A stretch of 64,000 bases of DNA. It comes from Comamonas sp. GB3 AK4-5. GTDB lineage: Bacteria; Pseudomonadota; Gammaproteobacteria; Burkholderiales; Burkholderiaceae_C. Positions 8,962 through 19,783 of this stretch are shown here, one piece after another. The stretch covers positions 1,054,001 through 1,118,000 of the forward strand of contig NZ_CP166730.1 in NCBI RefSeq assembly GCF_041320665.1, given 5' to 3'. The notes below the pieces were generated by a model that made no database searches, had not been told where the DNA came from, and saw only the letters and a program-made list of their open reading frames with translations. The translations under genes were made by a program, and so were the position numbers. The first letter of the stretch is position 1, and each line of letters starts with the position of its first letter.

Positions 8962-9935
8962 GCCATGGCCTCCTTGACCAGCGTCGCATTCACCTGGGCG
9001 GCATAGGGCAGCGGCGCGACCGCGCCATAGCCTTGCACGGCCAGGGCGGCGGCGGCATTGGCGTAGCGTGCGGCCGTGGTGATGTCGTTGCCCTGGGCCA
9101 GACGGGCCAGTAGATTGCCGTCGAAGCAGTCGCCCGCGCCCGTGGCGTCGGCCAGGGCCACCGGCCGGCCCGCGATACGGGTGCTGGTGTAAAGGCCCTC
9201 GTCCTGTCGGGTGCTGACCATGCAACCCTCGGCCCCCAGCTTGAGCACCACGGTGGCCGCGCCGCGTGTATGGCTCCAGTTCAGAATGTCTTGCGGCGCA
9301 GTCAGTCCGGTGAGTGCTTGCATGTCTTCCAGACTGGGCAGAAAGATGTCGCACAGCGACACCGCATGGGCGATGCAGGCACGGGCCCGCTCCAGCGGCC
9401 AGAGCTTGAGGCGCAGATTGGAGTCGAGCGCCACCTGTGCGCCTGCGGCACGGGCAATGCGCATGGCGGCGAGGGCGGTGTCGCAAGCCGTGGGCGAGAT
9501 GGCCAGGGAGATGCCCGAGACCATGAGCAGGCGGCAGTCTTGCAGCCGCTGCAGCGCTGGCGCCGTCTCTGCCCAGGCGGGCGTCATATGGCTGGCGGCC
9601 GAGCCCGTGCGCAGATAGCTGAACTGGTGGCCGGCCTCGCCATGGGTCACAAAGTAAATCCCCGTGGGCTGGCTGGCATCGCGCTGCACGGCTGCATGGT
9701 CCACGCCTTCGCGTTGCCACAGCGAGAGCAGGGCATCGCCAAAAGCGTCCTGGCCCACGCGGGTCAGATAGGCCGTGCGTGCGCCTGCACGTGCGGCCGC
9801 AATGGCTGCATTGCTGGTGTCGCCGCCAAAGCCTTGCAGGTACTGGGGCTGGTCGGCATGGGTCTGGTTGAACTCGATCAAGGCCTCGCCCAGCGTGACC
9901 AGATCCCAGGTTTTGGAGTGTGTGCCGTGCTGCAT
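8958..9935 (-). CDS. kdgK: 2-keto-3-deoxygluconate kinase (PfkB family)
   Basis: This ATP-dependent kinase probably phosphorylates 2-keto-3-deoxygluconate to KDPG. The 325-residue PfkB/ribokinase-type protein shows the GEALIEF start, the GGDTSNAAIAAARAG substrate-binding region, and the DATGAGDCFDGNLL signature near residue 270, which carries the anion hole and catalytic Asp. PfkB kinases vary in substrate. The specificity is inferred from the KDPG aldolase directly downstream in an ATGA overlap, and from general similarity to KdgK. I start it at the ATG at 9935, 11 bases after ridA. Confidence 0.88.
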   Translation of the reverse strand: MQHGTHSKTWDLVTLGEALIEFNQTHADQPQYLQGFGGDTSNAAIAAARAGARTAYLTRVGQDAFGDALLSLWQREGVDHAAVQRDASQPTGIYFVTHGEAGHQFSYLRTGSAASHMTPAWAETAPALQRLQDCRLLMVSGISLAISPTACDTALAAMRIARAAGAQVALDSNLRLKLWPLERARACIAHAVSLCDIFLPSLEDMQALTGLTAPQDILNWSHTRGAATVVLKLGAEGCMVSTRQDEGLYTSTRIAGRPVALADATGAGDCFDGNLLARLAQGNDITTAARYANAAAALAVQGYGAVAPLPYAAQVNATLVKEAMA

Positions 9936-9946
9936 GGCGGGGCCAC

Positions 9947-10339
9947 TCAGTTGCGGGGCTTGTAGGCCGTGACGTCGATCTCGACCTTGGCGTCGATCAT
10001 CAACAGCGACTGCACCGTGGAGCGCGCGGGGCGGTGATCGCCAAAGCATTCCATATAGACGCGGTTGAAGCTGCCGAAGTCGCGGGCATCGGCCAGCCAG
10101 ACGCTGACCTTGGCCACATCCTGCAGCGTGCAATCGGCCAGGGCCAGGGCGGCCTTGACGCGCTCAAACACCTGGCGTGTCTGGGCTTCGATGCCGCCCG
10201 CGATGACCTCGCCCTGGTCGTTGGTGGGCACCTGGCCCGAGACAAACACAAAGTCCCCGGCGCGCGTGGCCGGAGACAGGGGGCGGGCCTGACGGTCCGA
10301 GGCCAGCGGCGATTGACCCAGCATTTCGACTTTCGACAT
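9947..10339 (-). CDS. RidA-family enamine/imine deaminase
   Basis: RidA proteins hydrolyse reactive enamine/imine intermediates such as 2-aminoacrylate released by PLP enzymes. The 130-residue protein has the trimer-forming YjgF/RidA fold markers: a FVFVSGQVP strand, the V.VWLAD segment, the Arg in HRPARSTVQ that binds substrate carboxylate, and IEIDV-type ending (VEIDVTAY). I prefer the ATG at 10339 because AAGGAG lies 6 bases upstream; the ATG at 10345 directly abuts that site. It leads the minus-strand operon, and an operator-like palindrome sits just upstream of its ribosome site. The divergent operon encodes a PLP deaminase, its likely partner. Confidence 0.92.
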   Translation of the reverse strand: MSKVEMLGQSPLASDRQARPLSPATRAGDFVFVSGQVPTNDQGEVIAGGIEAQTRQVFERVKAALALADCTLQDVAKVSVWLADARDFGSFNRVYMECFGDHRPARSTVQSLLMIDAKVEIDVTAYKPRN

Positions 10340-10352
10340 GCTCATCTCCTTA

Positions 10353-10367
10353 TGTAATGTTATTACT
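10353..10367. promoter_or_regulatory. RpiR/HexR-like operator 1
   Basis: TGTAAT-GTT-ATTACT is a near-perfect palindrome matching the HexR/RpiR-type consensus TGTARTnnnAYTACA as I recall it. It lies immediately upstream of the ridA Shine-Dalgarno sequence. A second copy is exactly 73 bases away, about seven helical turns. Confidence 0.6.
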
Positions 10368-10425
10368 CAAAAAATACAGGAAAACCCTGTTAATTGCGAA
10401 CAGAACTCTGAAATACGATTCGCGA

Positions 10426-10440
10426 TGTAATTTTATTACT
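10426..10440. promoter_or_regulatory. RpiR/HexR-like operator 2
   Basis: TGTAAT-TTT-ATTACT has the same palindromic half-sites as operator 1, differing only in the spacer, and the flanking CTCAAA is shared. It abuts the ribosome site (AGAGGA) of the transporter gene starting at 10454. The two sites frame the divergent promoter region. The RpiR-type regulator at 17404 is the obvious candidate ligand. Confidence 0.6.
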
Positions 10441-10453
10441 CAAAGAGGACGCG

Positions 10454-12043
10454 ATGCAAACGAAAAAACCCCGCCAGCCCCTGCAGCCAGCCCAGGGCTT
10501 TGCCGTGATGCGGCGCGATCTGCTGGGGCTGGCTGCGGCATCGGCAGCCTGGTGGTGTGGCATGGGCGCTGCGCAGGCGCAGCAGCGGGGCGGGGCCGTG
10601 AACCTGGCCATGATTGGCGAGCCCCAGGGGCTGGACCCCATGGTGTCCACGGCCGATCTGGTGGGCACGGTGATGCAGCATGTGTACGAGCCGCTTTACA
10701 CCTTTGATGGGCAATGGGCGATTGCGCCCATGCTGGCCGAGGCCTTGCCCCAGGTGTCCAAGGATGGCCTGCTCTACCAGATCGCCCTGCGCAAGGGCGT
10801 GAAGTTGCACAACGGCCGCGAGCTGAATGCCGAAGATGTGCTGGCCTCGCTGCGCCGCTGGATGGAGGTGTCCCCGCGCGGCAAGGCCGTGGCCAAGGAG
10901 GTGGAGGCCTTGACGGCCAGCGGGCCGCTGGCGATTGAGATCAAGCTCAAGGCACCTTATGCACCGCTGTTGGCCCAGCTGGCCCTGCCCACGGGCATGG
11001 CGGCCATCATGGCCAAGGAAAGCCTGGCCCCCCAGATCAAGGAGTTCATAGGCACGGGGCCTTACAAGCTCAAGGAGCGCCGGCCCGACCAGTTCATCGT
11101 GCTGGTGCGCCATGAAAGCTATAGCGCACGCAAGGAGGCCGCCAGCGGCTATGCCGGCAAGCGCGAGGCACTGATCGACGAGCTGCGCTTTGTGCCCGTG
11201 CCCAATGCCAACACCCGCATCGAGGGTGCCCTGTCCGGCCAGTTTCACTATGCCGATCTGCTGCCGGTGGAAGCCGCAGGCCGTGTGGACAAGGGAGCAC
11301 CGGCCGTGGTGCCCATCGTCACGCCCAATTTTGGTTTCCCCTACATCGTGCTCAACACCCAGGAGGGTGTGCTGGCCAAACCCGCGCTGCGCCAAGCCGT
11401 GCAGACCGCCACGGGCCAGGCCGAGTTGATGGCCGCAGGCTTTGGCAACCCGCGCTTTTTCACGGCCGAGCCCAACTTCTTCCCCAAGGGCACGCCTTTT
11501 TATGCCGATGCCGGGGCCAAGCAATACAACCAGCGCAACCCGCAGTCGGCCAAGGAGCAGGCCGCCAAGGCCGGCTACAACGGCCAGCCGCTGCGCATCA
11601 TGGTCAGCCGGCAATACGAGTTCCACTACAACATCGCCCTGGTGCTGAACGAGCAGCTGAAAAAAGCCGGTTTCAAGACCGAGATGCAGGTGGTGGACTG
11701 GGCCACGCTGGTGCAGCGCCGCAATGACGCCAAGCTCTGGGATCTGTTCATCACCCACTCGGGGGTGTTCCCCGAGCCCATGCTGTCACCACCTCAATTG
11801 GGTGAGGGCGCGCCCGGGGGCTGGGACACACCGGCCAAGAAAGTGGCGCTGACGAGCTTCAACCAGGAGAGCGATCCCGCCAAGCGTGGCGCCCTGTGGG
11901 GCCGTGTGCAGCAGCTGGTGTATGACGAGGTGCCCTTTATCGAGGTGGGCAAGTTCAACAGCCTCTCGGCACGCTCGGCCAAGCTGCAGGGCTATACGCC
12001 CTTGTTCTGGCCCTTCTTCTGGAACACCAGCCTCGCCAAGTAG
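10454..12043 (+). CDS. ABC transporter substrate-binding protein, family 5 (DppA/OppA-like)
   Basis: This 529-residue periplasmic protein captures substrate for the importer encoded next to it. The N-terminus has RRDLLGLAAASAAWW, a Tat-like or Sec signal, with probable cleavage after AQA near residue 44. The mature part shows family 5 signatures: LAMIGEPQGLDPM, HVYEPLYTFDG, LAEALPQVSKDG, KLHNGRELNAEDV and the IGTGPYKLKE segment. Family 5 proteins bind peptides, opines, oligosaccharides or nickel, so the ligand cannot be read from sequence. Context suggests an N-acylated amino acid or amino sugar acid. It is first gene of the plus-strand arm. Confidence 0.9.
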   Translation: MQTKKPRQPLQPAQGFAVMRRDLLGLAAASAAWWCGMGAAQAQQRGGAVNLAMIGEPQGLDPMVSTADLVGTVMQHVYEPLYTFDGQWAIAPMLAEALPQVSKDGLLYQIALRKGVKLHNGRELNAEDVLASLRRWMEVSPRGKAVAKEVEALTASGPLAIEIKLKAPYAPLLAQLALPTGMAAIMAKESLAPQIKEFIGTGPYKLKERRPDQFIVLVRHESYSARKEAASGYAGKREALIDELRFVPVPNANTRIEGALSGQFHYADLLPVEAAGRVDKGAPAVVPIVTPNFGFPYIVLNTQEGVLAKPALRQAVQTATGQAELMAAGFGNPRFFTAEPNFFPKGTPFYADAGAKQYNQRNPQSAKEQAAKAGYNGQPLRIMVSRQYEFHYNIALVLNEQLKKAGFKTEMQVVDWATLVQRRNDAKLWDLFITHSGVFPEPMLSPPQLGEGAPGGWDTPAKKVALTSFNQESDPAKRGALWGRVQQLVYDEVPFIEVGKFNSLSARSAKLQGYTPLFWPFFWNTSLAK

Positions 12044-12066
12044 GCGGTCACCGTCAGGGGAATGTG

Positions 12067-13017
12067 ATGTTGAAATTTCTCATCCACAGGCTGGGCGGGG
12101 CGCTGGTGGTGCTGGCCATTGTGGCGGTGCTGGTGTTTGCGCTGACGCGCCTGGCCTCGGGCGACCCCGTGGCCCTGCTGCTGGGCGACCAGGCCACAGC
12201 CGAAGACATTGCCCAGGCCCGCGTGCAATACGGCCTGGACAAGCCTTTGCCGGTGCAGTTTGCCCTTTGGGTGGGCGAGCTGCTGCAGGGCAATCTGGGC
12301 CAATCCATCTTTTTGCAGCAGCCCGTGGCGCAAACCCTGCTGGAGCGGGCCGAGCCCACGCTGATGCTGGCCCTGCTGGCCGTGGGCATTGCGGCGCTGA
12401 TTGGTGTGCCCTGCGGCATGGCGGCCGCCATCTGGCGCGGCAGCCCCAGCGACCAGCTGCTGTCCAGCGTGGCCATGCTGGGCGCCAGCGTGCCCAGCTT
12501 CTGGTTTGGCTTGATTTTGATCCAGCTGTTTGCTGTCAAGCTGGGCTGGTTCCCGGCCTCGGGCTATGGCAGCCCGGATGCGTCGTTTGCCGAGCGCTTC
12601 ACCCATTTGCTGCTGCCGGCTCTGGTGCTGGGTGTGTTGAATTCGGCCCTCATCATCCGCTTCACCCGGGCCTCCATGCTGGACATTCTGGGCGAGGACT
12701 ATGTGCGTACTGCACGCGCCAAGGGCCTGGGCGAGGCCACGGTCATGACCAAACATGTGCTGCGCAATGCGCTGGTGCCCATCATCACCGTGCTCGGGCT
12801 GACGCTGGCCTTGATGATTGGCGGCACCGTGGTCACCGAGACCGTGTTCAACCTGCCCGGCGTGGGCAATCTGGTGGTGCGTGCCGTGCTGCGGCGTGAC
12901 TACCCCGTCATACAGGGCACGTTGCTGATGATTGCCAGCGTCTATGTGTTCATCAACCTCGCCATCGATTTGGCTTACACCCTGGTCGATCCACGCATAC
13001 GTCTGGAGGGAAAATGA
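12067..13017 (+). CDS. ABC transporter permease (DppB-like)
   Basis: This 316-residue inner-membrane permease has the family layout of a first helix at residues 9-30, a periplasmic loop and five more helices. The binding-protein-dependent transport EAA loop is in EDYVRTARAKGLGEATVMTKHVLRNA (read as two parts: EDYVRTARAKGLGE, then HVLRNALVPII). The ATG at 12067 has a GGGG ribosome site; a GTG one codon earlier is possible. It follows the binding protein by 23 bases and overlaps the next permease gene by four. It forms the channel with the DppC-like protein. Confidence 0.93.
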   Translation: MLKFLIHRLGGALVVLAIVAVLVFALTRLASGDPVALLLGDQATAEDIAQARVQYGLDKPLPVQFALWVGELLQGNLGQSIFLQQPVAQTLLERAEPTLMLALLAVGIAALIGVPCGMAAAIWRGSPSDQLLSSVAMLGASVPSFWFGLILIQLFAVKLGWFPASGYGSPDASFAERFTHLLLPALVLGVLNSALIIRFTRASMLDILGEDYVRTARAKGLGEATVMTKHVLRNALVPIITVLGLTLALMIGGTVVTETVFNLPGVGNLVVRAVLRRDYPVIQGTLLMIASVYVFINLAIDLAYTLVDPRIRLEGK

Positions 13018-13855
13018 TGGGTGATTGGCGCAAATGGGCCGCGCGGCTGTTCGCGCGCAAGGTGGTGCTGATGTCGGCCTTGTTGCTGGCCGGCGTGCTG
13101 CTGGTGGCCCTGATTTTTCCCTGGGTGTCGGATGCCGATCCGAACGCCATCTCGGTCAGCGAGCGTCTGCTCGAGCCTTCGGCCACCCACTGGGGCGGCA
13201 CCGACGAGCTGGGCCGCGACGTGCTGCTGCGCATTGTGCATGGCGCACGCTACTCGCTGCTGATCGGCTTTTTCACGGCCGCGGGCGCCGTGCTGCTGGG
13301 CACGCTTCTGGGCATGTTGGCGGGTTTTTTCCGCCGCCTGGACGCGCCCATCATGCGCTGTGTGGACGCCATGATGTCCTTCCCCGACATCCTGCTGGGC
13401 ATTGCCCTGGTGTCCATTCTGGGCGCCTCGCTGTGGAACGTGATGCTGGCCCTGGTCATCGTCTACACCCCGCGTGTGGCGCGGGTAGTGCGTGCCGCCA
13501 CCATGGTGCTGCGCGAGCTGCTGTTTGTGGACGCGGCGCGCGCCCTGGGTGTGAGCACGGCGCGCATTCTGTGGCGGCACATTCTGCCGAACCTGGTCTC
13601 GCCGGTGCTGGTGCAGATCACCTTCATCTTTGCCTACGCCATCCTGGCCGAGGCCGGCCTGTCTTTTCTGGGTGTGGGCGTGCCGCCCGACATTCCCACC
13701 TGGGGCACCATGATTGCCGGCAGCCTGGAGTCGGCCGACAAGGCGTTCTGGATCATTCTCTACCCCGGCCTGGCCATTGTGTTCACCGCCTTGTCGCTGC
13801 AAATGCTGGGCGATGGCGTGCGCGATCTGCTGGACCCCAAGCTCAAGAAGGCCGC

Positions 13856-13859
<4 letters not shown>
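13014..13859 (+). CDS. ABC transporter permease (DppC-like)
   Basis: This 281-residue second permease has an N-terminal helix (about residues 15-40), the GGTDELGRDVLLRI motif typical of DppC/OppC, and five further helices. The EAA-type cytoplasmic loop is AARALGVSTARILWRHILPN. Its ATG overlaps the preceding stop and its own stop overlaps the start of the first ATPase gene, so the operon is translationally coupled. Overall length matches the family. Its substrate is the same unknown ligand as the binding protein. Confidence 0.93.
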
Positions 13860-15879
<2,020 letters not shown>

Positions 15880-15882
15880 ATG

Positions 15883-16063
15883 CACCCCCTGAGCCGCTTC
15901 GCGTCTTCCCCCTCTCTTGCGCTGTGCGCTGGAGGGGGACGGCACCAGCGCGGCGGGGCGGCCCTTGCGCGGCGCCCTGGCGTGTGCTGCGCCAGTTTTG
16001 TGCGGCACGCCCTGGTCTTGCTCCCTCGCCCCTTGGGGGAGAGGGGGGGGGGAGGGGGAGCCC
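15883..16063 (+). repeat. Dispersed GC-rich element R1, copy 2
   Basis: It starts three bases after the last transporter gene, in the same orientation as that gene. It shares with copy 1 the CACCCCCTGAG start, CGCTTCGCGTCTTCCCCCTC, the GGAGGGGGACGGCACCAGCG core and the terminal G-rich block (here with a run of nine G). It fills nearly the whole gap before the deaminase gene. The C-rich and G-rich arms can form a hairpin. Confidence 0.8.
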
Positions 16064-16104
16064 GCACAGCGCAACGCTATGGATAACGAATACCGATCAA
16101 TACC

Positions 16105-17400
16105 ATGACTTCTGATTTTTCAAACCCTTTGCTGGATGCCGCTTGCAAAGGCTTTCCACTGACGGCCCAGCCCTGCCGGGCCAGCGAGATTTCCGCGCGT
16201 GGCTGGAATCTGTTTGCGGGCGACTTGCCGCTGCCGCTGGCGGTGTTGCGTCGCTCGGCGCTGGAGCACAACCTGGCCTGGATGCAGGATTTTTCGCAGC
16301 GCAAAAACGTGCTGCTGGCGCCGCACGGCAAGACCACCATGTCGCCCGAGTTGTTTGCCCAGCAACTGGCCCAGGGAGCCTGGGGGCTGACCTTTGCCAC
16401 GGCCTACCAGGCCAGCGTGGGTGTGGCGGCCGGGGCGCGGCGCATCATCATTGCCAACCAGGTGGTGTGTGATGCCGATCTGGATGCACTGGATGCCTTG
16501 CTGGCCCGCCATGCCGATTTGCGACTGTGGTTTCTGGTCGACTCGCGCGCCCAATTGGCCTTGATCGCAGATTGGGCGCAGCGCCGGGCCAGCCAGCGCG
16601 TGTTTGATGTGCTGCTGGAAATGGGTGTTCCCGGCCAACGCACGGGCTGCCGCAGCCTGGAGCAGGCCGTGGACCTGGCCCAGGCCGTTGCGGCTTCGAC
16701 GGTGGCGCGGCTGGGTGGCATAGAGTGCTATGAGGGCGGCGTGGCACGCTGCGACAGCGAACATGATGCACGTGAGGTCACGGCCCTGGTGCGCCGCGTG
16801 GTGGAGGCTGCGCAGGCCTGCGACGCCCAAGGTCTGTGGGCAAAAGGGGAAGAGCCCGTCTTGCTCACGGCCGGTGGCTCGGCCGTGTTCGATTTGGTCG
16901 TGCCCCTGTTGCAAACCCAGAATCTGTCTCGCCCCGTGCACGGCGTGCTGCGCTCGGGTTGCTACATCACCCACGACCATGGCAACTACCAGCGCTTTCT
17001 GAAGCTGGTGGAGCAGCGTGAAGGCCTGGATGCCTCGCTGCGCCCCGCGCTCAGCGTGTGGGCCATGGTGCAGTCCGTGCCCGAACCTGGGCTGGCGCTG
17101 CTGACCTGTGGGCGGCGCGACATCTCCTATGACCTGGAAATGCCTGTGCCCGTGGGCCTGGCAAGGCGCGGTGAGCGCCTGGCGCAGCCCGCCCCTCATG
17201 GCTGGAGCATCAGCGCCCTCAATGACCAGCATGCCTATCTGCGTTTTGATGGTCAGAGCCCGCCGCAGGCCTGGCCGCGCGTGGGCGACCTGGTGGAGCT
17301 GGGCATCTCCCACCCCTGCACCACGTTTGATAAATGGCGCTGGATGCCCGTGATCGAAGACGACGGTGCCGTGAGTGGCGCCATTCACACCCGGTTTTGA
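16105..17400 (+). CDS. PLP-dependent amino acid deaminase, D-serine dehydratase-like (fold III)
   Basis: The 431-residue protein has an alanine-racemase-type N-terminal barrel and a D-serine dehydratase-like C-terminal domain. The PLP lysine is Lys76 in LAPHGKTTMSP. The C-terminal HPCTTFDKW (His403, Cys405) matches the zinc-binding pair of eukaryotic-type D-serine dehydratases. Relatives eliminate ammonia from D-serine, D-threonine or D-glucosaminate. The flanking D-aminoacylase, RidA, KDG kinase and KDPG aldolase favour a D-2-aminoaldonate such as D-glucosaminate, giving 2-keto-3-deoxygluconate, but the sequence alone does not fix the substrate. Confidence 0.88.
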   Translation: MTSDFSNPLLDAACKGFPLTAQPCRASEISARGWNLFAGDLPLPLAVLRRSALEHNLAWMQDFSQRKNVLLAPHGKTTMSPELFAQQLAQGAWGLTFATAYQASVGVAAGARRIIIANQVVCDADLDALDALLARHADLRLWFLVDSRAQLALIADWAQRRASQRVFDVLLEMGVPGQRTGCRSLEQAVDLAQAVAASTVARLGGIECYEGGVARCDSEHDAREVTALVRRVVEAAQACDAQGLWAKGEEPVLLTAGGSAVFDLVVPLLQTQNLSRPVHGVLRSGCYITHDHGNYQRFLKLVEQREGLDASLRPALSVWAMVQSVPEPGLALLTCGRRDISYDLEMPVPVGLARRGERLAQPAPHGWSISALNDQHAYLRFDGQSPPQAWPRVGDLVELGISHPCTTFDKWRWMPVIEDDGAVSGAIHTRF

Positions 17401-17403
17401 TGC

Positions 17404-18330
17404 ATGCCTGAATCCATGATTTCTTCTTCCGCGCCAGGCCTGCTGCAGCAGATGCGCGAGCGCCTGGAACAACTGCCCGAGGCCCAGCGCCGCGTGGTGC
17501 AACACGTGCTGCAAGACCCGCGCGAGGCCGTGGCCGCCACGGTGGAGCAACTGGCCCAGCAGGCCGGTGTGTCCATGCCCACCATCGTGCGCACCTGCCG
17601 CAGCTTTGGCCATGATTCGGTGCGCGAATTCATGCTGGCCCTGGCCCAGGATCTGGCCGTGTCCGGCTCCTACATCCACCGCAGTGTGCTGGCCGAGGAT
17701 TCGGCCCAGGACGTGGCCAGCAAGATCGTGCATGCGGCCGTGTCTTCGCTCACCGATCTGGGGCGGCGCATGGATGTGGACATGATCGACCGCGTGGCCA
17801 CGCGCCTGGCCCAGGCCCGGCGCATCGATTGCTACTCGGTGGGGGCCGCCTCGACTTTTATGGCCAACGAGCTGCAAAGCCGCTTGTTCCGCCTGGGGCG
17901 CACGGCGAATGCCATCTTTGATGCCCACCAGCAACTGGTCTCTGCCAGCACGCTGGGACCGGATGGCGTGGCCTTTGTGATCTCCCATGTCGGGCATATG
18001 CCCTACACCATAGAGGCTGCGCGCTTTGCACGCTCCCAGGGTGCCACCGTGGTGGCCCTGACCCAGCCTGGTACGCCGCTGGCCGAGACGGCCGACCTGC
18101 TGCTGGCGGTCTCGGCGCCGCAGGACGCCGTGATGCGTGTGGGCACGGAAGCCTATCTGGCCCATCTGGTGGTCATCGAAATCCTCACCGTGCGCCTGGC
18201 GCAAAAACTGGGTCCCGTGGCCGCACGCGGTCTGCAGCAGTTCAAGCAACTGCTGCACAAGCATGGCTTTGACAGTGCCGAGTACGACGGCATGGTGGAC
18301 AACATACAGGGCCGAGACCTGGAGAGCTGA
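17404..18330 (+). CDS. RpiR/MurR/HexR-family transcriptional regulator
   Basis: The 308-residue regulator has an N-terminal RpiR helix-turn-helix: AQRRVVQHVLQDPREAV, then the recognition region QQAGVSMPTIVRTCRSFG. A linker leads to a SIS sugar-phosphate-binding domain (about residues 125-265) with CYSVGAAST and VISHVGHMP. RpiR-family regulators respond to phosphorylated sugars or sugar acids; HexR responds to KDPG, which is an intermediate of the pathway proposed here. It starts three bases after the deaminase stop and is followed directly by the D-aminoacylase gene. The two palindromes at 10353 and 10426 are its probable targets. Confidence 0.9.
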   Translation: MPESMISSSAPGLLQQMRERLEQLPEAQRRVVQHVLQDPREAVAATVEQLAQQAGVSMPTIVRTCRSFGHDSVREFMLALAQDLAVSGSYIHRSVLAEDSAQDVASKIVHAAVSSLTDLGRRMDVDMIDRVATRLAQARRIDCYSVGAASTFMANELQSRLFRLGRTANAIFDAHQQLVSASTLGPDGVAFVISHVGHMPYTIEAARFARSQGATVVALTQPGTPLAETADLLLAVSAPQDAVMRVGTEAYLAHLVVIEILTVRLAQKLGPVAARGLQQFKQLLHKHGFDSAEYDGMVDNIQGRDLES

Positions 18331-18331
18331 G

Positions 18332-19783
18332 ATGGCTGCAAGCTGGTTGCGCGGGGGACGGATTGTCGATGGCTCGGGGCAGGCTGCCTGGTCCGGTGAG
18401 GTCTTGTTGGACCAAGGCCGTATTGCGGCTGTGGGGCCAGCGCTGGGGGCGCAGCAGCTCGCGCCCTGGCACAGTGCCGGCATAGAGGAGATCGATTGCA
18501 GCGGCCTGGTGGTGGCGCCGGGCTTTATCGATGTGCACACGCACGACGATGCGGTGGCCATAGACGCACCCGACATGCTGCCCAAGCTGTCCCAGGGCGT
18601 GACCACGGTGATCGTGGGCAACTGCGGTATCTCGCTGGCGCCTGTGGTCAGCGAGGCACCACGAGCGCCGCTGTCGCTGCTGGGGCGCCACCAGTTCCGC
18701 CACGCCAGCATGGCGGCCTATGCCCAGGCCGTGGACGCTGCGCGCCCCGCCGTGAACGTGGCCGCGCTCATAGGTCACACGGCACTGCGCATGCGGCATA
18801 TGGCCCAGCTGGACCGTGCGGCCACGCCGGCCGAGCGCCAGGCCATGGCTGAGGAGGTGGCCGCCGCCATGGAAGCTGGTGCCCTGGGCCTGTCTTCTGG
18901 TGTGTTCTACAAGGAGGCCTATGCGGCCGACCTGGACGAGCTGACCGCCCTGGCCACGGCCGCAGCCCGCCATGGCGGTGTCTACGCCACCCATATCCGC
19001 GACGAGCTGGCGCAGATACTGCCGGCCTTGCAGGAGGCGGCCCAGACCGCACGCCAGGCCGGCCTGCCGCTGGTGCTGTCCCACCACAAATGCGCGGGCG
19101 CGGCCAACTGGGGCCGCACGCGCGAAACCCTGGCCCTGGTGGATGCACTGGGCCAGCACCAACCCATCAGCCTGGATGTCTATCCCTATACCGCCGGCTC
19201 CACGGTGCTGCGCAGCGATCTGGTGGATGGCGTGATCGACATCCTGATCACGGGCAGCCAGCCCCACCCTGAAATGGTGGGGCGCTACCTCAAGGACATT
19301 GCGCGGGAATGGGCCGTCAGCGAGCGCGAGGCCAGCGAACGCCTGCAACCCGGCGGTGCCTGTTATTTCCAGATGTGCGAGCAGGATGTGGAGCGCGTCA
19401 TCGCCCATCCCAAGACCATGATTGGCTCGGACGGCCTGCCGCATGACGAGCGCCCCCACCCCCGGCTGTGGGGCGCTTTTCCCCGCGTGCTGGCCTGCTA
19501 CTGGCGTGAAAAAGGTGTGCTGGGCCTGGAGGAGGCAGTGCACAAGATGACGGGGCTGTCGGCCTCACGCTTTCGCCTGGCCGAGCGCGGCCTGCTGCGC
19601 CAGGGCTTTCATGCCGATGTGGTGGTGTTCGACCCCGAGCGCGTGCGTGACATGGCCAGCTATGAAAGCCCGGTGCAGTTCAGCCAGGGCATAGAGCGGG
19701 TCTGGGTGAATGGCCAGCTCAGCTACACCGCCCAGGGCCGCGCCACCGGCGCCCGCGCCGGGCGCTTTGTGCGCCGGGCCTAG
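18332..19783 (+). CDS. N-acyl-D-amino-acid deacylase (D-aminoacylase)
   Basis: This amidohydrolase-superfamily enzyme removes the N-acyl group from N-acyl-D-amino acids. The 483-residue protein has metal-site motifs DVHTHDD (His69, His71), the bridging-type cysteine in VGNCG (near residue 98), HHKCAG and the GSDGLPHDERPHPR loop with the catalytic Asp. Length and motifs match the D-aminoacylase family. The ATG at 18332 lies one base after the regulator stop. In this context the substrate could be an N-acetylated D-2-amino sugar acid; D-amino acids such as N-acyl-D-serine remain an alternative. It ends four bases into the convergent neighbour. Confidence 0.92.
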   Translation: MAASWLRGGRIVDGSGQAAWSGEVLLDQGRIAAVGPALGAQQLAPWHSAGIEEIDCSGLVVAPGFIDVHTHDDAVAIDAPDMLPKLSQGVTTVIVGNCGISLAPVVSEAPRAPLSLLGRHQFRHASMAAYAQAVDAARPAVNVAALIGHTALRMRHMAQLDRAATPAERQAMAEEVAAAMEAGALGLSSGVFYKEAYAADLDELTALATAAARHGGVYATHIRDELAQILPALQEAAQTARQAGLPLVLSHHKCAGAANWGRTRETLALVDALGQHQPISLDVYPYTAGSTVLRSDLVDGVIDILITGSQPHPEMVGRYLKDIAREWAVSEREASERLQPGGACYFQMCEQDVERVIAHPKTMIGSDGLPHDERPHPRLWGAFPRVLACYWREKGVLGLEEAVHKMTGLSASRFRLAERGLLRQGFHADVVVFDPERVRDMASYESPVQFSQGIERVWVNGQLSYTAQGRATGARAGRFVRRA

